Positions 33,276 to 44,762 of a stretch of 64,000 nt of DNA are shown here, one piece after another (within the stretch, counting starts at the first letter, position 1; every line of letters starts with the position of its first letter). The stretch lies in contig NW_004955480.1 of the NCBI RefSeq assembly GCF_000276665.1, positions 5,532,763-5,596,762 of the forward strand. Direction: 5' to 3'. Made by a program: the position numbers and the translations under genes. This DNA is from Chinchilla lanigera (Eukaryota > Chordata > Mammalia > Rodentia > Chinchillidae). The notes beneath the pieces were generated by a model. That model ran no database searches. It was given only the letters and a program-made list of their open reading frames with translations, and was not told the origin of the DNA.

Positions 33276-35007
33276 GCTGTTTCACATGGCTGTTACCAGA
33301 CTACTCCCCTCATGTCTTCTGCACTTGTGTATGTTAATTGCTTTCCCCTCATTTATCACTATCAGAAAAATTCTTATTCTTTTTTGCGTTTCCTAACACC
33401 ACTCTACAGAGTGAAGCAATGGTGAATAATATTTCTGATAGTTTCAGTGTGTGGAAAGAAATGTCATTTTCTTTTTCACAGAAGAAAATCCTTAAAATTA
33501 CATTTTATCTCACTCTTCTAACTTTGTAGTTAAAGACACAAACCAATGAACAAGTCAGTCTACTCAAGGGAAGCCTAAATTGGCTGTCCTCATCTTATTC
33601 TCCCAAGGCTTTCTCTCTTCTACTCAAGCACCCCTATCTAGATCCAGTCAATGGACATCTACCAGCTTTGGTGAACAACACAGCCCATACTCACGAGGTA
33701 GTCGCTGCTACCCTTCTGACAGTGAATGGTCTGACTGCCACAGCATGTGTGTCTACAGTGAAAACTGAATTTGTTGGGACCCAGATGTGTTGGAAATGTA
33801 GCCCCTTAGTTCTGATGAAATCCCAGCCGTAATATCTGCCTCGGAATACTAAGTGACGGAGACCATCATTCCTTGTGATTAAGCCTCCTTTATATAGCAT
33901 TGTGCAAGTGACTGAGGGTAGGGGCTGTCTCTTTATTTGTTTCAGAACATTTATGGATTTTTTTCTGTAAGAAAGATGTAATTAAAGACATCACTGATTA
34001 TCTCTCTTTCCTTTTGGGTCATCTATATGAAGATTCATATGAAAAATAACTTTCTTTCAGTTAATTGCTGGAACAAGTTTCAACTTCATGTTTTCTTTTG
34101 TGAATACTCAGAACTAGTATAATTGCCTGTGCATTTATCCTCACTTTCTATGCTCACTAAAAAATTCAAGCCTAGTTATTTTCTTTCTTTCCATGTTTCC
34201 TTCATTTCTTTTATGATTTATCTCTTTACCTGGTCTAGGGAATGACCACATCATTAAAATATTTAGTGAGTGATTGAATAAATTAAAGAGCTGAAACTAT
34301 AGCTGCATACTAAACATCTTGAAATAATTGTCACCAATGAGTCTCAAAGTAACTAAATGTGAGACTACGGTTCTCTTAACACAAACACATCAGTAAAGTT
34401 GGAAGAAATTTCAATGTTTGTAATGTACCAATAATTTTTCTTGCAAAGAGAAAAACATCTTCACTTTTCTTAGTAAAAACAAATTAAAGCCAAATACTTT
34501 TTAGAAAATTAACATAACTTTGGCAAACTATATAACCAAGAATGCATATTTAATGAATTCAAAGCTAACGTGGCTATACAACACTTTTTGGTGAAAATTC
34601 TGCCTTTACCTGTACTTCAAATAAGCTTCCATGATTAACTCCTGCTAAAATATATGCATCACTTGCTATTCTTTCTCCAGTCAACTATAGTCTAACACCT
34701 TCATTCCTTAGAGTAATACTATCATTCTTACTTTATTAGTTTTATTCGGATGGGGATTCTACTTACAACAATCTCCATCCTTTGGCAGAGTATTTTCCAT
34801 TGACCCAGAAAATTTGTATAGCCTGTTTTATGAAATACAGTATTAGATTCAGGAATGAAGCAATGAAACATGTCCCACCAATCAGAGTTTTTCTCTTGTG
34901 CTACTCAGTTTGCAAGTGGAAGTAAATGGATCATTAAAAAGGTGTGTATTGGAAGATATTTACTGTGATCTTCATTACTGTGTAGAAAATAGTAATAACC
35001 CTAATGT
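33276..35007. other. Unassigned DNA
   Basis: No recognised element or exon in about 1.7 kb. Bases 33570-33770 have a plus frame of 62 codons (S/T-rich) with no domain. Repeat-poor composition makes parts of it possible single-copy sequence. Confidence 0.35.
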
Positions 35008-35134
35008 TAGAAGAGAAGAAAGAAGAAGAAGAATGTGGAAGGTGAGGGACAGAAAGAGGAAGACATGGTGAGAGAAGGAAGAATTAGAAAGCAGGAAGAG
35101 AAAGAGCACAATGAAGAAGATGGGGAGGGAGACA
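35008..35134. repeat. Purine-rich (GA/GAA) tract
   Basis: Over 120 bases of GAA/GGA/AGA words with few pyrimidines. Purine strands of this type can form triplex structures. Confidence 0.85.
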
Positions 35135-35849
35135 GAAACTTACTAACTTCATCTGAATCATTTATCTGATTCACACATGAAGTCACCTTTGCTTCTGAAA
35201 TCAAATTCTTCCAGGATTATCACACCTACGATTGCAAATGTTCAACTCCAGATGGCTTCAACAAATACGCTAAGGTATCTAGGCTGGAGAAGACATTCTT
35301 TCAAGGCAGATTCTTCATACACATGTGTGATGCCTCAGTGTAAGGCTGTTGGCCTCTCCTCAGTGTGATGTCTTCTCTTTCACAGAGTTTGCATGGTGTT
35401 CAGGCTGCTCGGACATAAGTGGTCCAAGGAGAGGCATGTCTGACATGGCTTCCAAGAAAAAGCCTCTTCTTTTCTCCTTGCTTTTCTGGGGGGAGTGGTA
35501 ACATACTATTCATACAAATTAATGTCTTTCTCTGTGACATTTGCATACTGAGTATGTTCATGTTTTGATCATGCCCACCGTTAGTTCTACCAAGAGAAAT
35601 CATCTTAAAAGCAGATAGTCTAAGAAGCCCTGGTAGAACTTGTAAGATTTCCTGTGATGTAGCATCAAACGTCAAAAAACTATTCAGTTACATTCCATTA
35701 AACAAGACTTAGTCAAAGAGCCCACCCAGATTCAAAGATGGGAGATGGCAAATGGAAAGAACACCATAAGCTTTTGCACAAGGACATGGAGAGGATCTTC
35801 AGGTGTCAGCTGTTGTGCACCCATCTCTCACTTTACTAGTTTTTCCTTG
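35135..35849. other. Unassigned DNA
   Basis: No element or exon recognised; a 91-codon minus frame at 35400-35675 has no domain I know. Confidence 0.35.
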
Positions 35850-36104
35850 CCTTTCTGATTGCTCCTACACATCCCTGGGTTCTTAGCATGAATATTTTCT
35901 CCTCTGTGAAGTCTTTCAGTGCACAGGCAAAGCTTCTTTGCACTTAGATCTACTGTAGCATGTGCCACATCCTCTTATAACATGATTTACAAGCCTGTCT
36001 CTGTACTAGACACAGAATATCTTGAGGGGATTAAAGATGTCTTAATTCATCTTTATATATGAGACCTGAGTGACTGGTGCTCAGTGAATGCTAGCTGGGT
36101 GAAT
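35850..36104 (+). mobile_element. L2 3'-end fragment
   Basis: Sense L2 tail: CTCTTATAACATGATTTACAAGCC, TACTAGACACAGAATATCTTGAGGGG, GTCTTAATTCATCTTTATATATG and GGTGCTCAGTGAATGC, matching CTCCTTGAGGGCAGGGAC, TCTTATTCATCTTTGTATCC and GGTGCTCAATAAATG. Confidence 0.7.
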
Positions 36105-36512
36105 AAGCATGTACATGTCAATACATTTACTCCTTGGGCTGAGAAAAACAGCAATGGACAGAGTCAGGAAGAATTCTTGTTTCAAGAGAACTTTTTGTGT
36201 AAGGATTATGTCAGCTTGTAGACTATTGCCTGACATAATATATTCACACATGATGTCAACTACTATCAGGATTTTAACAAAAGGACTTGGCCTAGACTAG
36301 CCAAAACAATAGATATCAAAATGTTTCAAGATCCCATGAGGCTGATAAATCTAGTGTTCTGTCTTCTTCACACACTTCAAACAAACTTGTCAAGCCCTAC
36401 ATTTATCTGCACAAACAAGTTCACAAAAAAGTAGAGATTACAAAATGTAGCTAAGATTTAGACAGAGGAAAATTATTTTACATGGTTTCTCTAACTTGAC
36501 ATTTTATAGTCA
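36105..36512. other. Unassigned DNA
   Basis: No element or exon recognised. Confidence 0.35.
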
Positions 36513-36893
36513 TTAGAGCTTGGATCTTCAGTTTCCTTCCAAGGCCATGTGTTAAATAAAGACTTGGTTGCCAGTCCATGGTGCTTATTAGAGGTTCTAG
36601 AACCTGTATGAGGTGGGTCAAATGGAAAGAAGTTGGATCATTAGGCATGTCCCCTTAAAGGGGATTTGGAGAAACCGGTCCCTCTGCTTTCTCAAATTCC
36701 ATCCTGATCACCGTAGGTGAAAGTTTGCTTTCCCTCTTACTCCTCTTTGTGTTGTTCTGATTTACCACAAGCCCAAACAACCCCAAGCAACCATGAACTG
36801 AAATCTCTGAAACTGTGAGCCATAATAAACATTTCATCCTTAAGGTGACTTTCTCAGGTATGTTGTCATACTGATGGAAATGTGATCAACGAG
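36513..36893 (+). mobile_element. MaLR-type solo LTR
   Basis: Landmarks in order: TTAGAGCTTGGATCTTCAG, GCCATGTGTTAAATAAAGAC, TTGGTTGCCAG, GAAGTTGGATCATTAGGCATG, CCCTTAAAGGGGATTTGG, CATGAACTGAAATCTCTGAAAC, TGTGAGCCATAATAAACATTTC, CTCAGGTATGTTGTCA. The AATAAA signal lies at about 36824. Same general LTR class as 10108 and 56530. Confidence 0.75.
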
Positions 36894-37501
36894 ATAACAC
36901 TCACTGAGTATCCCTTTTTGACTGAGAACTGTGTAGATGGTACCTCTGCTAAGGATACATGATACAGCCTCCTGCAGATGAGATGACATGAGCTAATGCA
37001 AGCAAAAATGTATACACTTGCATTTAAGTCCACATAGCCATGAGCGAGAACACTTTCTCAATCAGTAGAAAATGGATTATTAAAAGTTTCCTTTGTTTCA
37101 CCTTACTTAATTTAAATATAAGAAATATGAGTTATACTTCTGTTTTATTTTCTTTAATACTTTCTATTTTAAATAAGAACAAGATGAGACTTACTCAAAG
37201 AAGGAAACAACAAGCTCAAGACAAAGGAAAGAAAGAGAAAATAATTGAATGCTGAAAGTGGTAAAAAAAAATCCTTATGGGAAAAATAATATTTAAAAAA
37301 CCTAATTCAAATTACAAGAATAAGTTCAATGAAGACTCGATAGATCCTCAGAAAACTTTCTTCGTGGAGAATTCATGTATTTTTTAAATTCTGATTTGTA
37401 CATTCTACCAATAAACTAATGTTAGTGTCCAGGTATAGTTTAGTATATTACACATCATGAAATAAGATGATTAATGCACAGAGTGAGAGACTAGCAAAAC
37501 A
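36894..37501. other. Unassigned AT-rich DNA
   Basis: No element or exon recognised. Confidence 0.35.
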
Positions 37502-37598
37502 AGGGCTAAGAATGTACTTTTAGCACAGTAGTAGACTGCTTGCTACTTGCTTAGCATGCATGAAGCCCCTGGGTTCAATCCCTAGTGCTACAAAGCAG
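37502..37598 (+). mobile_element. ID-type SINE, old
   Basis: GGGCTAAGAATGTA head with a disrupted box A, GCTTGCTACTTGCTTAGCATGCATG, then CCCCTGGGTTCAATCCCTAG (box B) and an A-rich tail. Much more diverged than the young ID copies and closer to the ancestral AGCATGC version. Confidence 0.75.
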
Positions 37599-37979
37599 CA
37601 AAGAACAAAAAGAAGAAAGAGAGGGAAAAATATATGAGAACATCAAAATTACCATTAAAAGCCTGCAATGGATGGCAGGGGAAAAGTGTGCTTAATGAAG
37701 CTACTTGATAATTACCAAGAAGCTCCAAGCACAAAGCAGGAAAGAGAGTGAGTGTAACTTCCACAGGTGCTTTTAATCAGGCCCATGTGACCAGCAGAAG
37801 ACTGTGTTCCAGCATATGCTGAGGCAAATAACTTTGTGGATGTCACCACTCAGGAGGAACATCAACACTTCCCACCAGGCCCTCTCCTGAGCACTAGAAA
37901 TGCGCCATATGTGTTCAAAGTTTGTGAAAAGCGTAAGCCAGATCTGCATTCCCCAAAATGTGATAGTGCAGGATGTGGG
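37599..37979. other. Unassigned DNA
   Basis: No element or exon recognised. Confidence 0.35.
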
Positions 37980-38298
37980 TAAAGATCAGCAGATGTCACA
38001 CATCTTCTGTAAAGAGCCAGAGGGTAGATATTTTAGGCTTTGCCAAATCGTATTTTCTCTGCCACAACTGCTTAAATACTTTATAGCAGGGAAATAACCA
38101 GAAGCAATATGTCAACAAATCACTGTGGCTGCATCCCAATAAGCCTTTGTTCAGGCATGGGAATCTGAAATTTGTTGAATTTTCACTTATGACAAAAATT
38201 TGTTCAACAATTTAAAAATGTAAAACTATCATTAGCTTATAGGACATACAAAAACAAGTGGTAAGCTAGATATGATCTATGGTTCACTAGCCTTTCAT
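37980..38298 (-). mobile_element. hAT-type MITE (CAGGGGTCGGCAAACT end family), opposite orientation
   Basis: CTTCTGTAAAGAGCCAGAGGG, TAGATATTTTAGGCTTTGCC, CTCTGCCACAACTGC, AAATCACTGTGGCTGCATCCC, then AATTTAAAAATGTAAAACTATC and TAGATATGATCTATGGTTCAC. It is the reverse of the family at 25932 and retains more of the interior. Strand is relative to that copy. Confidence 0.75.
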
Positions 38299-39030
38299 AC
38301 ATACTAACTTTAGTTGGGAACAGAACTGAAAAGTCAATTCTTTTTGTTGTAGGCATATCCAAATGGCAGCTAGATTTATTTTACCTTTTGTGACTTTAAG
38401 TCTAACTGGCTTGAGCAAGTGGAAAGACACAAACCAACATATTCTCTCCCTGTCCCTGTCGCTCTTATTTCCACGTATCCCTAAGGTCCAGTCCAGGTGT
38501 AATATAATACAATTAGCAATATCTTTTGTTTACCTGCATTTGTTAACATTTTTAAACAATGAGAAAAAACATCAAAACGATATTTGGTGACATGTGAAAA
38601 TTATATTGAAATTTATTGATTCTCTATGACTTATCTGTTAACTTCTTCTACCACCTAAATGTTACTTTAAATAATAAGTATTAATAAATTATATAAATAA
38701 TAATGATTAACTTTTTTGTTTTATTACAGAAAGTGTTTTGAGTGGTTTAGGTATAACTCACACATAGAAAATGGTGCCGCCTTTCTAACATGACTTAGGG
38801 ACCAGCATTTATGATGACTTTTCTCACCTTTCAACAGTCTAATTGTGTTTTCATCAGTCTATTCACAAAGTAATGAACTGATGTGGAATTTTCATACAAA
38901 CCTGCTTATTTACTTTTCTTCTTGTTATGAAGTGCAAAGTATTTTCAAAATAATTACCTTTATGAAACATTGGCCATCCTTAAAGCTAAAGTATCCATCT
39001 TAAGAATGTAGCCATAGCAATTAAAATTTA
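38299..39030. other. Unassigned AT-rich DNA
   Basis: No element or exon recognised. Confidence 0.35.
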
Positions 39031-39100
39031 TTTACAGATGAAGAATGTCAAGCTGAGATATGTTAATTTACAGATGAAGAATGTCAAGCTGAGATATGTT
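39031..39100. repeat. 36-bp tandem duplication, 34 bases identical
   Basis: A 34-base segment at 39031-39064 is repeated exactly at 39067-39100, period 36. It begins TTTACAGATGAAGAATGTC, resembling the MIR core. Exact identity in an otherwise old region points to a recent slippage or unequal event. Confidence 0.95.
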
Positions 39101-39617
39101 CATTTAGACCCTCTAAGGAGTAGACAAGACAAGACTGTATGTGTAAAAGGAAAAATACCCATGAAGAAATTGGGGAGGTATAACAAGAGCCAGTAGATCA
39201 CAAGCATCTCTTGGCCCTGTAGAAAAGAGATACAAGGACAGAGGACTTAGCAAGAAAAGTCTTAGATTGTGCATGTCTCATAAAGATTTAGTAGAGCCCA
39301 TAAGGAGCCTTGTAGCAAAGCAGGTGTGTCACCTGCCCAGGAACATGCTTTGCTGTTCAGCCCGTCCACACCCAGTCACTGACCACAGGCAGCCCCGACC
39401 CGTGGCTTCAGTGTAAACACAGCAATGAATTTCAGAGTACGGCAATGGACATTGGATCAATTAAACTCCCTTCAGTTGGAGAGTTGCATACCACATGCCT
39501 TGACTGCCACACAAAGGATGTTGGATTCCACAACCGAGATCTATGAGTTTTGTTCTATATGGGCAGGACTAGAAACTGCTTTATCAGACATTTATTTTTA
39601 AAACTATGATGTATAAA
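39101..39617. other. Unassigned DNA
   Basis: No element or exon recognised. Confidence 0.35.
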
Positions 39618-39704
39618 GGCTGGGGATATAGCTCAGTGATAGAGCCCCTGTTTAGCATGCATAAGACTCTAGGTGGGACCCCCAACAATGCAAACAAAAA
39701 AAAA
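39618..39704 (+). mobile_element. ID-type SINE, intermediate age
   Basis: GGCTGGGGATATAGCTCAGTG head with intact box A, AGAGCCCCTGTTTAGCATGC, a diverged box B and an A-rich tail at about 39690-39704. It carries the AGCATGC ancestral variant, unlike the GGCAAGCGC young type. Confidence 0.85.
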
Positions 39705-40206
39705 GGTCTCCCAAACACAATATCCAGCCTACGCATTTACCCAATGATTGAACCCATATTGAGTATTTTTTTAATCAGTGGACTTATTCATTTGCTCACC
39801 CCTTTATTATTAACCTTCTGTAATGTCTCTTGTATTTCCTGTAAGAAAAGTCTTAGACTCTATCACACTCTTTGCAAAGGCAACAAGACTAGTCAGCTAT
39901 TAAGAAGGAAATATATTGAAGAGTAAAATGACAAACTAAGTTACAAATATCTATTATGAGTAAACTTCTAATGAAATGTATAGATTGCAACAAATTGACC
40001 AAAAAATGTTATATATACTATATATAAGAGTAATAAAGATGAACCTTGGCTCTGTGGACTTATTTTCCAACACACCTATCAGTTAAAAATATCTTAAGTT
40101 TAAAATTTAATGCACTGAACACAGCAAACATTATTATTTAGAATAGCAAATCTTAAATGTCTTCATGCTTCCATTAGCCTATTATTAGCCAAAATCACCT
40201 ATGGAA
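39705..40206. other. Unassigned AT-rich DNA
   Basis: No element or exon recognised. Confidence 0.35.
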
Positions 40207-40535
40207 TGTAGTGTGAAGTATCAACTTGATCAGTCTTGCGATCTGCCCTAGGGAATTGGTGAAACACACTTCTGGGTATGTCTGGGGTGGGTCATGGATA
40301 TGTGGACCTCGGGTGCAGGTCTAGTTCTTTGCCCCTTCTTCAATAGTACTGGTTCTCTGATCTGCTTTCTAACTACCAAGAGTTGAGCAACTTTCTTTCC
40401 ACCATGATATTTCTGCTTTAGAACCAACTGACCATGGACCAAATACCCAAAACCATGAACCAAATTAAACCTTGCTTGTTTTAAGTTATGGATGTTGGAT
40501 ATTTTGCCCCAGCGATGGGAAGGCTTACTAATACA
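40207..40535 (+). mobile_element. LTR, MaLR-like
   Basis: TATCAACTTGATCAG near the start, ACACACTTCTGGGTATGTCTGG, GAACCAACTGACCATGGACC, ACCATGAACCAAATTAAACC, TTGGATATTTTGCCCCAGCG and a GCTTACTAATACACC end. The 167-codon minus frame at 40248-40751 runs across it antisense and is not a gene. The subfamily is uncertain. Confidence 0.6.
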
Positions 40536-41438
40536 CCACCTAACACAAAGTCTAATTTGTAATAACACATTAAATATTTTACTTAACTGATTAAATATTT
40601 GTATCCAAATATGCTGGTAACACAGTACACTATAAAGTATCCTTTGTTTAGCCTCATTTTGTGTGGCCAGCTGAGTTCTACAGCTTGTTAATGCTGGCCA
40701 CTCTCTTGAGAATAAAACCTGTTGTGCATTGCTAGTAGAGAAAATGATCAAAATTTGAAATATAGTTCTCCCTAATGCACATCACTTTCATGCTACTGTA
40801 AAAAAATGTTATGTTAAACCACCATAAGTTGGGAAATGTCTGTATTGAAAATTATTTATGCACCAGAAATAAACTTTTTTGTATGCTTCAGATGGTTTTT
40901 CTCTTTCTTATCATTCATCCCTGGCTAGCCAACATGATTTTCCTGATAGCATATTTTTTCTGGATTCCCTAGGGAACAGAGATGCAGCAAAGCTTATGTA
41001 CCAATGATTCATTGGTGTTTCTAGAGCGGCAAGAATGAGGGTTAAAAGAATGGAGAAGCAAGGAGGGAATAGAATAAAGAAGCAGAATAAGTATATGGCT
41101 TCATTTGGCCCTGACCATTCCTCAGACCACTTTCTTACTGCAGCGATCTAGCTTCTATTGCCCGTTATTACAACTCCTAAGATTGCTTGCAGTCTTCTCT
41201 TGTGGGATGGCTGTCTGGCTTTGCCAAATCTGGTCTCTGTTTCACCTGTCATATCATGTGGTCAAGCCAGAATTTCCAATGATCAAGTTTAACCATATTG
41301 GGTTTATCAAAATGTTACTTTCCCCAAGTGCTAGTGGGAGAATCTGAGAATAGTCATTCATAATATAAAGATTTTATTTTCCTTCTCCAAAACCAAGTAG
41401 AAAATGAAGATAAAATCATCCAACAAATAAATCACTCC
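40536..41438. other. Unassigned DNA
   Basis: No firm element. Bases 40965-41090 might be a degraded LTR. The plus frame at 41105-41347 (80 codons, L/F-rich) shows no domain. Confidence 0.35.
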
Positions 41439-41522
41439 TAAGGCTGGGAATTTAGCTCAGCAACACAGCACCTGCCTGGCAAGCGCAAGATCGTGAGTTT
41501 GATTGCCGGTACCAGAAAAAAA
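41439..41522 (+). mobile_element. Young ID SINE with 16-bp target-site duplication
   Basis: AGGCTGGGAATTTAGCTCAGC head, ACCTGCCTGGCAAGCGC, GAGTTTGATTGCCGG, TACCAG and an A tail. Flanking repeat ACAAATAAATCACTCC at 41423-41438 and 41523-41538 is exact. Several CpG sites are decayed relative to 15906. Confidence 0.95.
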
Positions 41523-42314
41523 ACAAATAAATCACTCCCTCATTTCCCCACAGAGTGTCCCAAAGCACAATGATTCTATATGACTTCTCAGACTCTACAG
41601 GCAAAGCCCACTGAGCGCTCATCCTGTTTGTTGGGACATTACACCCAATGTGGTGAGGCACCACTTTAGTCCCCATTCTCCTTGTCTAGCTACACTTCCC
41701 TTTTCTCCCATTCCTGCTCACTAGAAGTTATAACTTCAATAAACTATGAGTACATAAACATTTTTCCTTAAGCCTAAGACAGACAAGAAGACAAAACTCA
41801 GGATAAGACAGACAAAAAAATCAATGTGATCTGTTGTGACCTGGTTTTATAATCAAACAGAATCAGATATGTTGTCCCACAAAGTACTGCAAACATGCTT
41901 TGTCAAACAGTTCTAAAGTTCAATTTCAAGCCCCACTAAGTAACTAGAGCATACAATTCATTTCTATGAAACAAAACTAAATTTCAAAGTGATTTTCAAA
42001 CATTTTTAAGGAGATTGCACTGAGTCACATTTGAATTAAATTGTTTGTCCAATCATCTAAACCTGATAAATGTACACTTCATATTCTAGCTGAAGTCTGA
42101 GTCCAGAACTATCCTTCCTCTAACAATGATATATAATAGTTTTCTAACAAACCTGTCTCTCTTTCCTATGCAGGCTGGTCTTATAATCAGGACCAGGACT
42201 AATTTCTTAAAGGAGTTAAATCTCTGCAGAGAAAACTGAGTCTTAGAAGGCCAAAATGGATTTTAGAGGAATCATAGCTACTCCATGCATTATGAGGAAT
42301 CCCAGCACAGATAG
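41523..42314. other. Unassigned DNA
   Basis: No element or exon recognised. Confidence 0.35.
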
Positions 42315-42342
42315 AATATATATATATATATATATATATATA
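42315..42342. repeat. (TA)n microsatellite
   Basis: About 14 uninterrupted AT/TA units; likely unstable in length. Confidence 0.95.
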
Positions 42343-42406
42343 GTAGCTTTTAAAATACCAGGTATTTGAAAAATCACCAAACAGTTTTTTAAAATAGACA
42401 AAGGGA

Positions 42407-42515
42407 GGGGCTGGGGATTTAACTCAGCAGCACAGCACCTGCCTAGCAAGTGCAAGGTCTTGACTTCGATTCCCGGTACCAGAAAAAAAACAAAACCAAA
42501 AAGATAAATTAAAAT
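42407..42515 (+). mobile_element. Young ID SINE with 16-bp target-site duplication
   Basis: GGGGCTGGGGATTTAACTC head, ACCTGCCTAGCAAGTGC, TTCGATTCCCGGTACCAG and a tail with ACAAAACCAAAAAG. Flanking repeat AAAATAGACAAAGGGA at 42391-42406 and 42516-42531 is exact. Confidence 0.95.
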
Positions 42516-42531
42516 AAAATAGACAAAGGGA

Positions 42532-42984
42532 AACTGAAATATGTATAAGTGGAGAGATTTCTGGATGAGATGGTCCTAGGCAGTGTTTTCTTGGGTTCTC
42601 ATCAGGGTAGGCAACACCACTGTTTCTACACTGCTCCCTGAGATGAAAAAGAAACTTCTCCTGCCCCCATTTAGGATATGAATAACTAGTTTGGAGGGTG
42701 CCATCAGCTAACAAAGTGAAATCTGAACTATCTTAGGTGGTCAAGCACTTAGGAAATAGGAAATTGTGCTCAATGATCACAATATTAACCCATAAAAGGC
42801 TTTAGATGAAAACCCAAGTAAACAATATGGTAAGAGCATATAGGAGAAAAATACCTCCCAAATATATTTTTTCAGAGTGAATAAAAGCTAGGAGATATGA
42901 TGGACATTGTGAACTGAAAGGAAAATGCTCAAAAGTAAAGGGCTACTGGAGTGTGGGAAAAGAGAAGGGAAAGAAGGGGAAATT
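42532..42984. other. Unassigned DNA
   Basis: May be the 5' extension of the repeat that follows; no landmark recognised. Confidence 0.3.
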
Positions 42985-43272
42985 ATGTATGTATGTATAT
43001 ACAGGATAGCTAACACAGCTGTACTACTGTCTTATATTGCTCTATGAAAAGGAACAGTTAATGACTACTTGTTTGATCAATCTTGCATGTCTCAATTTGT
43101 TTTCCAGAGAAACCACTTTGAAGATATCAATAAGTAGTACAACAACCGTGGTTAATTTCCTACAACTTTGTCTGTAACTCTGTTTTGTTTGTATTGTTCT
43201 TATGCTATTTTGTAAATGGATGTCTATTTGTTAATATGCTTCCCTTTTATTTCTTAAAATAAAAAAAAAATT
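42985..43272 (+). mobile_element. Unrecognised LINE-3'-end-like family, copy 4 with poly(A)
   Basis: The reverse complement is nearly identical to 16021-16290. The plus strand ends TTCTTAAAATAAAAAAAAAA, so the element reads plus and terminates in an A tail like a LINE 3' UTR or retroposed transcript. It has a possible TATG tetranucleotide run near its 5' side (42986-43000). No coding frame. Confidence 0.65.
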
Positions 43273-43416
43273 CAGTTTAAAAATTGATGATTTCACCATT
43301 ATGCACTCAGTAGACTATGATTGAAAGTTCTAGAATTTTCTTAGAAGAAAAAGCGAGAAAAATATCAGAAAGTATACTGCAAGACAAAAATCTGAAACGT
43401 TAAAGAGGGATGACAA

Positions 43417-43510
43417 GGGCTGGGGATTTAGCTCAGCGGCAAAAGTGCCTGCCTGGCAAACGCAAGGTCGTGAGTTCGGTTCCCGGTACTGGAAAAAAAC
43501 CAAAAAAAAA
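43417..43510 (+). mobile_element. Young ID SINE with 15-bp target-site duplication
   Basis: GGGCTGGGGATTTAGCTCAGC head, GTGCCTGCCTGGCAAACGC, GAGTTCGGTTCCCGG, TACTGG and an A tail with CC interruption. Flanking repeat AAAGAGGGATGACAA at 43402-43416 and 43511-43525 is exact. Confidence 0.96.
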
Positions 43511-43525
43511 AAAGAGGGATGACAA

Positions 43526-44300
43526 ATTCTTGTGGTGGACACACAGACACACCACGTACTTTCCTGGTGAAGGCAAAGACCTAGAACATGCCTCCACCAG
43601 AGTGGCCCACATCTAGTGGTCCACTGATTAATACCGGGAGATAAAAGCCCTTGATTATTGATACCAACTTTGGAGAACTCTGATGCACCATCAAAATTTC
43701 AGAGCCCCTGGTAAGTTTAGAAGAGGTTTTTCCAGGCATCAACACCATTCCATGTCTTCACCCTCTTCCTGCTCTCCTCGATGTTCCAAAGAAGCTGATT
43801 TCAGGCCAGACCACACCTTAGCATCTGCATGCAGAGATGTCACCCTGACCCAACTGATGCTGACAAAAACAGGTGCTGTGAATGCTGTGGAAATGGATTA
43901 GTTGCTGGCTAACTGGCCATAAGGACAGACTCAGTGGTCTCATTGGCGGAACATGGAACATCATCTGCCTCTGTTTCCCAAAATGGCACTCATGCACCAG
44001 GCAACACAGCAAAGGACCCATGAAGCCAAGAGCTGTGACTGGTGCCTGGGCACTCAGCACTCCCAGACACAGGGAACAGCAGGGAAAGAAAGGAATCACT
44101 CTTGGCCTATGTAGGAAAGAAACCGGATTCTGCCTATATAGGAAAGGTTTGACTGCTGTGAGCAAAACAGGGGCTGGGATGAATATCTGTTTCACTGAGA
44201 TGATCCACTCAGGAACTTGTTGGTAGTTTCCTGTGCATTTATGACTTCTCAGACGCAATTTCCCAACTGAAAATCATAAAATAACATATACTTTATCATA
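43526..44300. other. Unassigned GC-richer block with overlapping frames
   Basis: Frames of 114 codons (plus, 43882-44226) and 146 codons (minus, 43818-44258) overlap almost completely, which indicates composition rather than coding. A near-repeat CTATGTAGGAAAG / CTATATAGGAAAG occurs at about 44107 and 44133. It could be an LTR or an old retrocopy, but I cannot identify it. Confidence 0.35.
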
Positions 44301-44368
44301 AAATAAGTACCATCAAGAATCTTATCTGTATCTCAGATACTGTGTTTTCTCACATGCACATATTACAA

Positions 44369-44396
44369 GCACACATGCACACACACACACATACAC
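44369..44396. repeat. (CA)n microsatellite
   Basis: Short CA array with one ATG interruption. Confidence 0.9.
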
Positions 44397-44427
44397 GGAG
44401 AAAATGTAATTTTAAATTGAGTCATCC

Positions 44428-44762
44428 TGCTGTGATTTGAATGTAGTTTGTTCCCTCTAATCTCATGTACAAACTTGACTGCCAGTGTGAACGTTTTGAG
44501 AAGAGGAGCTTTCAAGGGGCAATCAGATTGTTAGGAGAGATTCAAGCACTTGTCATGGGAGTAAGTTGTAATGCCCATGAACTGGATTAAGCACCACGAG
44601 GTGGAGTGGTATAAAGTGAAATTAACTTTTGGGTTTTGTCTCTGTTCATATGTGCACTTGCCTTTCTAATTTCCACCAGGAAGCAGCAAGAAGCCCTCAC
44701 CAGCTCTGTCTGCCCCAATCATGGATTTCTCGGCATCTACAAATGTAACTTTAGGTAAATCT
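44428..44762 (+). mobile_element. MST/MLT-type solo LTR (ERVL-MaLR)
   Basis: TGCTGTGATTTGAATGTAG opening, GCCAGTGTGAACGTTTTGAG, GAGGAGCTTTCAAGGGGCAATCAG, CATGAACTGGATTAAGCACC, GGAAGCAGCAAGAAGCCCTCACC and CATGGATTTCTCGGC. The 3' end is cut by or merges into the SINE at 44763. Confidence 0.75.

Noticed and set aside
40248..40751. 167-codon minus-strand open frame as a gene
   Set aside because: More than half of it lies antisense to an LTR (40207-40535), with no domain or start context; best explained as a by-product of the repeat.
43818..44258. 146-codon minus-strand frame and its 114-codon plus-strand partner as coding exons
   Set aside because: They overlap almost completely on opposite strands, which reflects base composition; no recognisable domain or splice signals.
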